From the NCBI GenBank assembly GCA_946965045.2, contig OX337228.1:2232001-2296000 (forward strand): DNA of 64,000 bases, written 5' to 3'. This DNA is from Epithemia pelagica. Lineage: Eukaryota; Bacillariophyta; Bacillariophyceae; Surirellales; Surirellaceae. How positions within the stretch are numbered: position 1 is the first letter of the stretch; every line of letters begins with the position of its first letter. A program made the position numbers and the translations under genes. Below, in pieces: positions 39,573-50,300 of the stretch. The notes below the pieces were generated by a model, which was not told where the DNA came from, searched no databases, and was given only the letters and a program-made list of their open reading frames with translations.

Positions 39573-41603
39573 ATGGAGCAACCAGCAGGCTCGAATGCCT
39601 TGTGGCAGAAATTTGCCGCAGACTCTCAGCAGCAACATGGCTCTTCAGCGTTCACAAGCCGTGAAGCTACCAATGGGTTGATGAACCCTCCCATTCGACG
39701 GCAACCAAGCACTCTCTCCAACAGCAACAATATGTTGCATCGAGGACTGAGTAATAGTCATCGAATGGCGTCGTCTCACCAGCTTTCCAGCAGTAGCTCA
39801 CTTTCAAGCACATCAAGACAAAGACTCCAGAAAACAGAAAGTAGTGGCGGTGGCATGTCGAACGCAGTTTTCCCCATGAGTCAGCCCAATCGAACCAGTT
39901 CTGGGATTCTTGGCAACAACGCTGTATTTAGCACATCGCAAAGTCGCATACAGCAAGGTGTTTCTGACGTGAGTTCCAATAGCTCAATGGAAAACTCTGC
40001 TTTCTCTTCCGTCTCGAACCCGCAAACAAAAAACAGCTTAATGAGTGGGTTCCTCAGTCAAAGAAAACTTGGGACTGGCTTGTCGTCCAACAGAAATTCG
40101 TCACAAGTTCTATCTATGGAAAACAGTGACAGTCCATTGGTGGCCGCCCTTTCTCGAAAAATGAAATCAAGCTCTTCAATCAATCAGCAGCAGCAACAAC
40201 AACAAGGGACTGGTCCTTCCAGCTCCGGTTTCCCCATATCCCAACTTTTGGCGGCCAAGAAGCCACATTCCAGCGCGTCTCTTTCTTTGACTGGAAACCG
40301 TCCCTCTGTTGGAAATTTTGCCCCGAACATGTCACCTCCAGCTTTACCTGGCTCAAGCTCAAATAGAACAACCTCCATTTTGAATGCTAGACTCTCCGTT
40401 TCCGCAGATAGCTCAAGGTCCGGCAGTTTGAGGAACTCTGTGTCCATGTCCGCTATTGGGAAAGGTGGAAGCTTGGGCTCAAGCTCGTCTATTAGTAGCA
40501 GATTGTTTCCAGGTGGCGTTCCGTCTCCTTCGACACGTCAAAATATTTCCATAAATCAGTCCTCTTCAATGGGACAAAACCAAACTTTTAATCCTTCTCT
40601 GACATCGAGACTTTCTCAATCTACCAGCAACTTGGGAACTGTCATGAGATCACCATCGCAAGGATCAAATATGACAGCTGTCCAGTCGAATATGGCCATG
40701 CTTTTGAATCGAAATCAACAAAAACCTACCAGCGACTTAGCTTCAATTCTTCGAAAGCAACAACCACAGGCTGTCCAGAGTCGTAAACGTTCTTTGTCGC
40801 AAACGAATCTAGTCACAAATCCGACGGTCTCCAAAACGTCTCGATTTTTGACAAGTGCAACCGCCAGACGGAACAGCGCTGTAATGAGTTCGGATTCCCT
40901 TCTTCACAATAGCTGCAAGCTCTACCCGAAGACCCTTGTTGTATTGGAGTCGGCTCTGGCCTTTGATCCAGAGGCCATCCGAAGATCTGTCCCGTTGATC
41001 GTTGGCAGTCCTTCTGAAAGCAACAAAGAGGGAGAGGACACGAAAGAGCAGGAACAAGGGATGACGCCCCACTTTCCGGCTGCTGCGACCGCAGGGCTAC
41101 GGGACGCCGTGCCGTCCAGCTTCAAATCATCTGCTTGGTATTCGTATCCTTTCAACATTGCTATGAAACATGAAGCGGGATTAGATGTTTTGCAGTTCCT
41201 CGCAAAAGAAGGGCCTGATGTTCTAGCTAAACCTGATGGAGACGAAGAAGCGGCGTCGTTGGGTATTGCCTTAGGGATGGAAAAACCATCGTTGGATATT
41301 ATCCGGCTGATTTTATCCAACAACCCAGCGACAAAGAAGGTCTCCGACCGGCAGTCCAATTTCCCCCTTCATATTGCTGTTCGTGCTCCTCTAGGATCTG
41401 ATGCCCAACGATTGGAATTGGTTCGGTTGATCTACTTTGCGCATCCTTCGGCTATCAAAGAGAAGAATTTCCGTGGAGAAACTCCTTTGGATATCGCTGT
41501 TAGAAGTCCATTTTCGTGCGACGACGTTATTGACTTTCTGCAACAAAACAGCGCACCGGACGAAGAAAGTGAATTGATTGATGCACCAACACCTTTCTCA
41601 TGA
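39573..41603 (+). CDS. Ser-rich protein with C-terminal ankyrin repeats
   Basis: The start is the ATG at 39573 (MEQPAGSNALWQKFAADSQQ), giving 676 aa. About 430 residues are low-complexity Ser/Asn/Gln, with a short poly-Gln (7 Q) near residue 210. From about 450 the chain is ordered: LYPKTLVVLESALAFDPEAI, then helix pairs typical of ankyrin repeats (NFPLHIAVRAPLGSDAQRLE, FRGETPLDIAVRSPFSCDD). Long ankyrin proteins with disordered N-termini are common in diatoms and are usually uncharacterised. It probably mediates protein contacts; no enzyme motif is present. The gene is convergent with the AAA ATPase gene. Confidence 0.85.
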   Translation: MEQPAGSNALWQKFAADSQQQHGSSAFTSREATNGLMNPPIRRQPSTLSNSNNMLHRGLSNSHRMASSHQLSSSSSLSSTSRQRLQKTESSGGGMSNAVFPMSQPNRTSSGILGNNAVFSTSQSRIQQGVSDVSSNSSMENSAFSSVSNPQTKNSLMSGFLSQRKLGTGLSSNRNSSQVLSMENSDSPLVAALSRKMKSSSSINQQQQQQQGTGPSSSGFPISQLLAAKKPHSSASLSLTGNRPSVGNFAPNMSPPALPGSSSNRTTSILNARLSVSADSSRSGSLRNSVSMSAIGKGGSLGSSSSISSRLFPGGVPSPSTRQNISINQSSSMGQNQTFNPSLTSRLSQSTSNLGTVMRSPSQGSNMTAVQSNMAMLLNRNQQKPTSDLASILRKQQPQAVQSRKRSLSQTNLVTNPTVSKTSRFLTSATARRNSAVMSSDSLLHNSCKLYPKTLVVLESALAFDPEAIRRSVPLIVGSPSESNKEGEDTKEQEQGMTPHFPAAATAGLRDAVPSSFKSSAWYSYPFNIAMKHEAGLDVLQFLAKEGPDVLAKPDGDEEAASLGIALGMEKPSLDIIRLILSNNPATKKVSDRQSNFPLHIAVRAPLGSDAQRLELVRLIYFAHPSAIKEKNFRGETPLDIAVRSPFSCDDVIDFLQQNSAPDEESELIDAPTPFS

Positions 41604-41715
41604 CAGGAAGATTCCCACTCTCTACAAATATGTGCATTAAATAGACGTTAAATGTTCGAATACCCTAAGGATAAACGATTCAAAAGATAGGGATGAATGA
41701 ATGAAAGTGGAAGTT

Positions 41716-43745
41716 CTAAACGCCTTCCCCCTCATCGTCTGAGTCGTCTTCAAACTCCACAAACGATCGAATCAAATCGGTCAGTCTGTCAAAAGTATTT
41801 GGGTCGATCTCAAGGCTGCCAAGATTGTAAAAGTTTCCGTAATCTGTTTCCCATATAAAGTGATTCTCGCCATCCGCATGCTTGGGCGTTGAAGCTTGTC
41901 CAACACTGGAGGGAAGCCGTCTTTGAGGACCCTGTAACTGAACAAACTTTGAGAGTGCCATGCGATATTTCGAGGACAGTGGAGTGGGAGAAACTACTTT
42001 CATGGCATACAAGACGTGATGTGTTGATATAGGTCGCGAATGCAAACCTGATTCTCGCAAAGGACCAGTTGTTGCTGCAACCTGCAGGAGTTGCTTCAGA
42101 TCACTGGGACTGTACCCTTCGGTTTCCATTGATAAGTGAGCCACATCCAAATTTGGATCTTTCGGAACTGATCTCAACCAATGCCGTAAAATCAACTCCC
42201 GACCAGCGAAATCAGGTAAATCAACAAAAAAGGAACGTGACAGTCGGCGCAATATCGCCGAATCAACATCGAAAGGACGGTTTGTTGTAGCCGCAACGAG
42301 AATTTTTCTGCCTTCGCTGCTATCCGAAACGCCTGCAATCCCATCCAAATACTGCATGAAGTCACATTTCAGATCTCTCGTAACGTCGTGCTCCCATTCG
42401 CTTCGTTCTCTAAACAGTCCATCGACCTCATCTATGCAGAGGATACATGGCGAAAGCTTTTGCGCCAACGAGAAAAGAGACCGACATTGCTGGTTGGTCT
42501 CACCAACATATTTGCGGAGCAATATCGAAGGTGAAACAACAAGACATGGTAATCCACATTCTGCTGACAAACCTTTGATTAGCAAGCTTTTGCCACAGCC
42601 AGGGAAGCCGTATAGAAGAACCCCCACATAAGATGAACAGTTCTCGAACAAGCTGTCGTATCCCGGGAATGGACTTGTTTCAGTTATTGATTTCGCTACC
42701 GACATGAGCGACCTTTTGATTTGGTCTAAGCCCACTATTTCATTCCATGAGCTGCTTCGCGGACCTCGTGCCCACAAGCATTGCTGAAGAATTGAAAATT
42801 CTCTTTGTGATAGCGATGAAAGCACGGTTTCGACGGATGGCTTGAATCCTTCTCCCTTATGACTCCTAAGAGGAAGTCCAGCTAACGTGAGCTTTTGTAC
42901 CATTTGAAGCGTGGGTGCGTGGGGAAGGCGCACTTTGCTTTGTTCATTGTGATCTTGACCTTCGGTACTCAGATGTGCTTTCTCTAAAAAGCAGATTGCA
43001 TCCTGAACTTGATCGGATGAAAAAGATGAAGAATCGGGTCCGTATATTTCCTCTTTGTAATCTTCGACAACTTCTACCTACGAACCAGAAACGAGGAGGA
43101 CATGATTAGTAGGAGTAGGATTTGACAGTTGACAGTCGTGTTTTTTGTATGAATATAACTCACCGCGGCAGACCAAAATGCATGAACCAGGTAAGCGATG
43201 ATAGCAATCTGAGCTCCAGATGCAAAGTGCTTTCCCCATTTTTGAAATATTCCAATAATTGCCTGTACCACAAACGAAGTAGGTGTTGATGAAGAAGAAG
43301 GTGAACACGATGCTTCCCTTTTCGCAATCGGATCAAGAAGGTTTTCGAATGGCTTGTTTTCATCCTCTTTCTCTTTAGATAGTGAAGTAGAAGCAGTTTC
43401 CTCATAAACAGGAAACACTCTCGAAGTCCCTTCACCCTGGGTCGATGCTCCATCGTATTGTATCCCTCCAGGCTGTTTGTCGCGTCGATTACGTCTTACA
43501 AAAGAGAGGAGTCCTTTCACATTGAACCAACTGTCACTCATGCCGCTCGATCGTCCACCTGCAGCTTCAGCGAAGGACGGATGAGCAAATTGAAGGCACA
43601 GAAGCACAGCGACGAAGAGTTCTGAAGAGATTCCATGGTATCCCCATCGTGACCTTCTTCGTTTTCTCGTTGTAAAGGACTGAATAGTGCAGGTAGGGTG
43701 ATCAGCCTTTTTCAGGCGATCGTTCTGGGTTGCTGAACATCCCAT
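41716..43745 (-). CDS. Msp1/ATAD1-like AAA ATPase with N-terminal membrane region
   Basis: Exons are 43745-43164 and 43077-41716. The 86-bp intron has GTGAGT and CGTAG borders; the product is 647 aa. The N-terminus has a basic lead with a hydrophobic stretch (ELFVAVLLCLQFAH) and a second one just before the intron (AQIAIIAYLVHAFWSAA). The AAA module: WNEIVGLDQIKRSL, Walker A GFPGCGKS at about 351-358, Walker B ILCIDEVD with catalytic Glu near 411, and the TTNRPFDVDSAILRRLSRSF segment, as in the Msp1 group. Relatives extract mislocalised tail-anchored proteins from mitochondrial or other membranes. That role is inferred from the AAA sequence and the membrane anchor; the usual Msp1 protein is shorter (about 360 aa). 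Confidence 0.82.
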
Positions 43746-44330
43746 CTGACCAGACGAGTTCTTCGCAATGATCAGGACACCAGGAAACCTATAATTGGGC
43801 TGTTAAACAGTGGCGAAATCCCTTGATCTGTTCGGGTTTGCTTTTCTGTTGACAAGTAGATTGTCGTCGATGGTCAAGAGTCGAGATTCGAGATTGGAAC
43901 GAGGATATAGGAGGTACTCCTAGCTACCTAGGAGTAGTAGACTATTGACATTCTACACCTACACCTATTCCTCAAACCCTAATACTCCCACTCCTAGCTC
44001 TTTATTTGGACTATAGTATGGTACACTATTCTACTACCCCTCCTGTCGACACTGCGAAAGAGAGGATAGTTCTACGGATGTTCAGCTTTGCCTCCTAAAA
44101 GAAGCATTGAGACAGCTATTCTAGAAACAAAGTAAGCGTTAAGGCAGGTGTATTATTAATCCACGGCCACTTTACTGAGAGACGGCTGTGGGTAATTTTG
44201 GACACTTATGGACAAAATGTCCATCGGTGCTCTGATTCTGAGCAGGGGAAAGTGCTATCCTTGACCTTCGCAATTTTCGCGCTCTGGATATATCGTCAGT
44301 TGTGGACGGGGAGTAGACTTGGATATATCG
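43746..44330. other. Intergenic region with CTAG/CTACTCC-rich tract
   Basis: About 585 bp between the AAA ATPase start and the 3' end of the 5-phosphatase gene. Around 43910-44050 it is dense in short CTACCTAG / TAGGAG / TACTCC motifs, similar to tracts at 20690-20835 and 15360-15920. A 35-bp tandem duplication starts at 44286. Confidence 0.5.
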
Positions 44331-44355
44331 TCAGTTGCGGACGGGGACTAGACTA
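44286..44355. repeat. 35-bp tandem duplication across the 5-phosphatase stop codon
   Basis: Two copies (44286-44320 and 44321-44355) begin GGATATATCGTCAGTTG and differ at a few positions (TGTGG or TGCGG; GAGTAG or GACTAG). The second copy holds the stop codon and last codons of the minus-strand gene; the first lies in its 3' flank. Confidence 0.85.
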
Positions 44356-46891
44356 CTTCTTCGAACCACATTCGATTTCCTCCGTCGAGTTATGTCACCC
44401 AAGATCGATGTGCGTGGTTTAGACGATTGTATCGGTTTTCTTCCCAAAATGTCAGCAGTGACTGAATTCACCCACCATGTTTCCATTGTGAGAGTAATTC
44501 GTCCCACCTCTTTCCCGTTTTTAATCAGTATCTCGTCAATCGAAGTGGAAGTGATGGGATCTTCTAATGAGGAAGCAGGCAGAAGCGTTGGATGGATCTC
44601 GCTCTCCTCTGGTTTTCTATGACGTGACAGTACTGCCATTATGCTCTTCCCGGCAGCGCGAAATCTCGATCTCGGTGAAGACGCAGTGAATTCATTTTGG
44701 CTTTGTTGAATACCTGCCCTCGCTTGGCACTTTGAAAGAATTGATGGCAAGTTCAGACGGACGGAACCAATCACGGAATCCTCCATGGCTGGGTTATAGT
44801 CAGCCACTACCAAGTGCAACATTGCACCAGTCAGATCAACTGGAGAACCGTCTGGGTGATGAAGAGAAATCTTGTATTTTATCTCCTCTTCCCCTACCCA
44901 AGAAGGAGAGAACGTGGAAAATTTCCGTGATGTCGAGGGCCATCCATTGATTCTCCGTTTGCCTCGTTCCACCCGACGACGAAGTCTCGGCCTGAATCTC
45001 CATTTAGAGGTTGTCATCAAAAGTGCTTCTTCTGGGTACGAAACAACAGCTACATAAGGGTTGGGGGGGATACCTTCTTTGTTGTATAAATCGACGGATA
45101 TATTTGACAAAAAAAACTCCACCCGCTCATTCTCCGCTTCGTTTTCAGATGCAGCGGTAGCCCTGTGGTCACCAATTCGGAAAGATTTTTTGATCCGATT
45201 GGCAGCCGCTCCAACCCTCCCTCTAACTGGACGAATTCGGAAAGGCCGGTTAAGTTCAATTGTGAAAGCGGCACGCACTGGTTTGTGATCAGACGTGCTG
45301 TAGTCCGGAATGGGCTCGTAAACAATCGGACAGATCGACTTATCTAAATCAGGTCCGGCCTTCCACAGGACTCTGTCGCAATAACTGGGACGACGTTTCT
45401 CCTGCCATTCAAAACCGCGTTTCACAACAGTCTTGAAGGTCGGGGGAAAATTGCACATTGGTGTCTTGTAACCGACCAAACACTTTTTCTGTGCCAAGGC
45501 CATGTGCAGTTCATCCGACTTGTTCAGACCATACCAGTTCTCTCTATCGACCATGCCTTGAATAGCTCTCCTGTGCGCATCCTTTGGTAAACTTGGGTCC
45601 AACACAGTTCTGAAGTTCAAATCACCAAAAGTAAACGTAAAGTGTGATGTCTGGCTCACATCAAGCCATCGCGAGTTCTTGGTACCTCCAAGAATCTCAC
45701 CAAGGGAAGAACAGCGTGCCTTGAATTTGGAGTGGCCCTCATGGGCCTCCAGGTGTGCCGACATAAAACTCAGGCGCGTAGAACCATTCACCAGTAGTTC
45801 TGCAACAATGCCACCTTTGTTTGCCAACCCAGCTCGACCTGTATTGCATGCGGCCACGTGCAGCACTTCAACATCAATGGTATTGCTATTGCAATACACT
45901 TCATGGAAGGAGCAAAGAGTAGAATGAGCAAGGACCGTAAAACAATACGATTAAAAGAAAAATAGTGCATCTGTGTAGGGTGCTCACCTTCAAGACGGAT
46001 CTGTCCCCGTTGATAGCTTACGATGCGTTCATAAGATGGAAGACGAGCATCTAGTAGTGCATGCAATGTCGCCGTTCCGCCACCCCAGTCACGACGTTGA
46101 AGAGCGAGATGCCGACTATGACGCGTTTTCTTTTTCGTATAGTCTCTGTCTTGAGTTAAGTGGGCAATCTTTTGTACTCCCTTCCCTAGACCCCTCCCCA
46201 CCGACCGTGCACCACGTTGAAATGGTTCCACAACAGGTGAACGAAGCACACTGTTTTCTCGTTGGTGGTCAGGGTTGTCCGGCTCCAAAGCAGAGGCTCC
46301 TTGGACAGTAGACGGGGAAATGGGGAGATCAAACGTTGCCTCCTGCATGCCGACTACGATAAGATCGAATTGCTCCGTCTCGTCCAAATTCAAGTGGCAC
46401 GACATTTTGTCACTCTCCGGGTCTCGACTATGATCAATTGGATCTGTCGCCGTAACTTTCGCTGTCAAGACCTTAGCCCAAGCAGCAAGAGATTCCGACA
46501 TTTTCTTCCTCTTTTCCGGAGATAAAACTTCACCGTTCGGAGGAGGTGGTGGTATTTTAGAGGGTTTGGGCAAAAATGAATCATTTTGAGACGGGATAGG
46601 GAGATCGTCCGAATTAGAGGTCGAAGAGTCATCCTCGTCACCATAATCTGCGTCGTCCGATATCCATTTTAGTGGTAGCGGTGATGATGGGCCGTATGTA
46701 TCCTCAGCGCGCTCCATCGACATGATGACCGGATAGCTTGGGTTTGGACGAATTACTTGATTGCAAATGCCATCTCGGGGAATCCATGCATGCAGCGAGT
46801 CATCATCCGGTGGCTTATTGCCCAAGTTCGCCGTACACACCAATAAACGTATCTGGTCTGATACGAAACCCTGGTAACTCTTGTCTGTCAT
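44331..46891 (-). CDS. Inositol-polyphosphate 5-phosphatase with C2-like domain
   Basis: Exons are 46891-45988 and 45898-44331. The 89-bp intron has GTGAGC and TGAAG borders; the product is 823 aa. The catalytic IPPc domain (about 10-480) shows the usual steps: LLVCTANLGNKPP, VVGMQEATF with the metal-binding Glu, SAHLEAHEG, FTFGDLNFR, RRPSYCDRVLW and STSDHKPV. It removes the 5-phosphate from inositol lipids or polyphosphates. A long insert rich in Asp/Ser/Lys separates the first two motifs. The C-terminal 300 residues contain a beta-rich C2-like stretch (VEFFLSNISVDLYNKEGIPP, MLHLVVADYNPAMEDSVIG), which may bind membranes. The ATG at 46891 is the first in frame. It is divergent from the HECT gene. 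Confidence 0.88.
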
Positions 46892-47317
46892 GTTCACAAT
46901 GGTAACGAATCATGGATGATCTTCCATGTTTGGCGCAGAATTGTGCCGAGTTGTGAGGACAGTTGCATGGACCCGAAAGATTTTCTGTCGTGGCAAAGTA
47001 TATGAACGAATAGTACAAGTACAACACATTGGGGTAGTTAGCGGCTCATTCATCTCCGTCCAACGGACGGCACGAACCATGACGTGACGAGGTGGTCAGT
47101 GAAAATATACGCGATCGGCGATCGGTCAAGGTCATCGTCACGTCAAGCGTCAAGTGCAAGAAGACACACACATGCACATGCCGGGTTTGGGTGGGCCCGA
47201 CGCGCGAGGGAACTGAATGAGATCGTTATCGGACTGGTCATTCATGAGTCTACATCGAGGACAGTACTGTCGACAAATAGCCCCGACAACGGAGACTCGG
47301 ATTATTGAGAAACGACA
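46892..47317. other. Divergent promoter region, 5-phosphatase and HECT ligase
   Basis: About 425 bp. Short direct repeats GCGATCG (47110-47122) and CGTCAAG (47142-47156) lie about 160-210 bp upstream of the HECT start. No gene is seen. Confidence 0.4.
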
Positions 47318-50300
47318 ATGACGACATGGCAGGAACCAACCGGCCGCGAAAGGGCCATCGAAGCATTGATGGATCGAGATAAAGATGGCGACTATTTTCG
47401 TGTTCGCAAAGTTATGGTACGTAGAATTATGGTCGTAGAAGTGTCGTGTCTCCAGAATGAGGAATCCTTCCGCCATTTGCACTCATCGTATGAGTACCTG
47501 CTCTTTTTCAGGAGGAAGCTGTTCCTGCAGCTCTCAATAGCCGCCCCAATAAAGTCACGAAAGCTGCCTTGGTGGATCAAGCGTTTTGCTTGCAAGAGTA
47601 TGTAATTGATTCAGCCACCAGCCATGCACTCCAATTTGGCCGAGAAATGCCTCGAAAGCTCTCCGAAGATCAGGCCTCTCTGCTTGAAATGAAAAGCCAT
47701 GTGTGGAAACATCAGTCCTCTTTAAGAGACGCGAAACAACCAGGATTGACTCGAGTTAGCCCTCCACCGGCTCTGTATAGAACTCTTGAGTCCTTTTTGA
47801 AGTCAAAAGCCGGGGATTTGAAGAGATTTATAACCAAGCACAGCTTGATTGAACATGGTTCTATGAAGAAAGGTGGGGCGGACACAGGTTCGTCGGATAC
47901 GGAGTCTAGTGAACCGAAGGAATACAATTCAACGGCTGCATGTGAGGAAATGGTCAACAATCTGACGAAGTTGATCGACACAGAAGAAAGTGATAAAGTA
48001 TATTCAGGAATGTGGATCACAATCCTTTCCATCTTGATGTTGGATCAGCAATCTTCGGATATTAGGGACGAGGAAAGAACTCAAGAAGCTTCAACATCGG
48101 CATCTAGTTCTGCGGTAGGCGCAGAAGCTATGCCTCCTTTGTTTCTTCAGATTGGGGCGCTATTGCCTTTCTTTCGAGTTCCTCCGAATGAAGCAGACGA
48201 AGGAAAGTCTGGTGAGGAAGCTGATGATCCCAATTTTGATCTTGATCCTCATCTTCTTAGCTACTTTGCCAAGGCAGCTTCGGTATATCAAGAGCGTTTA
48301 GAGATTATTGACGCTCGGAAACAGCTTCTAGCATCTAATCTGGTCAAATCAAATGACGATAACATCGAAACATCTTTCGATGTCTCGGCTACACACAGCC
48401 AGGAACAAGTGGACGATGAAGACGCCAATCAAGCGATAGAAAACGAGGCATCGACTTTTTCCGAGCAAACTGGTGAAGCAGCAAATTGGGAAACTCAACA
48501 AGAAAGTGGCAGCGATGAAGATGACAACAATGAAGAAACTGGTGTTGCCAATGATTCGCCAGCCGAGGAAGTTGATCCGCAATCGTCGGATGGTTCTGAA
48601 TCTTCGTCTTCTTCAGGGGGGTCGTCATCTTCGTCATCTGATGAGCAAAACGATGATTCGCAACCAGAAATCCCAGAGGCTGCCGCTTTTGTTGAATCGG
48701 AACGTGATATCAGCACCGATGATGACGATGACGCAGTATTGCGTGAAGCTTTGGGGATCAGCCTCGGGCGAGATGAGGGAACTTCAGAAGCCGTACGCGT
48801 CATCTTGGCTGACTCAGTTGTTCCCATGGAAGACGAGTCCATGGCTTTGCATTCTGCTGTCGAAACCCCTGTGTCAGAAGATGCTTCGGCTTCTGCTAAC
48901 GTTGTGTCTGAGGAAGAGAACGATCCCCTAGATGAACCCACGTCTGGAGAAGGTGACGAAGAAATTCCACTTCCGCAACTCCCCATCCCACCAGTGTTGT
49001 ACCCTTGGAAACAACCACGAGATACGAACTCATCACTTTCTGGTGATGGCGATACATCTCAAGGATACTCTTCCCCAATGGACCCATCGAATTTATCTGA
49101 CTTTTCTTGTATTCCTTCATCTTGTGCTTTGCTTCATCTACTGAAGTATGCGGAGCTTGTAATGCAACGCCATGACGCCACCGCAAACTTGGTTGAACCT
49201 CCATTCAGGACTGTCCCTGGTGGAATGGGACATGAGCTGTTCTCAATGAAGAAGGATTCGCGACAAGACACTGGTCATCGGAATTCGCTCACTGACGGAG
49301 TTTCTGTGTTTCAGTTGCTGTTGACCACAGTACTATGTATTGCCGAGAAACGAGCTCATGCGGTTGAACAGTTCTACCAGACATCCTCTCGTGAAAAGAT
49401 GGCGACCCGTGGTGGTGATAATACTTCTCATGCATCCGGAGAAGAACAGGACGACCCCGCTTTGACTTTTGCGTTGAACTATGTGGAAGATGATGTATCC
49501 CTCACTGTTGAGTCTTTGGAAAATAAGGGTATGAGGAGGAAAGCTGCAGCTGCTGCCCACGATGCAGAAGCTCTACTAAAAACGTTGCGAAAGCGAACCG
49601 CTGCATGGAAGTCTTATGTTGTTCTTTATTCCCGTTGCTTGTTGGCTTCCTTAAAATGCTTGACATCATTTTTGCAATGTATTACAAGAGTGTGGCTGAA
49701 TGGGACTATGAAAGGCGGAAGACGACAATCTTCAAATGGCTTAACTGTACAGGGATTGAATGAATTTCTTCCTCCAGAATGCGTCTCGCGTCTTTCTGAA
49801 GTTCTCAGTACTCTGATGGAAAATCTGATCAGCGAACCAGATGAAGCCCTTTGTGTTCAGGATATTTACTTTGCTGCTCTGTCTGCGTGGTCGGAGTGCG
49901 TTCCTTTTCTGTATTCGTCGGTAACAGAGAAGACTGGTCTTCTTTCTGAACTTCTCGACGAGGTTAAAGGGGCTGATTTCGCAACGCTGAAGGATCTTGA
50001 CGGGATGCCCCAGTCGAGCGAACATGGTCAACTTCTGAAGCTTCGCTGCGTATCGAGAAGAATGCGTGTTAAGGATGTTATTGAAACATTTATACCTGCC
50101 CTTATCCCGTGGATGATGGAAGGCCCCGAGGGGGGCAATGTGGGGATGCCAAACCAGGAGAGTCAGTGGCTGTGGAAACTTGGTTCTACAACGGAACCTT
50201 CCTCCACATCTGAGACCGTATTTTCCTCGAGCGCGCTAATTATGAAATTTGCTAGTGCTCAACTCGCTTGTGCAGATGTAGAGTTGCGAAAATGTTTTTA

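Noticed and set aside
43010-43080. Suspected frameshift between the membrane exon and the AAA domain of the Msp1-like gene
   Set aside because: It came from miscounting a run of five T on the coding strand. With the right count, exon 2 (43077-41716) is in one frame with exon 1.
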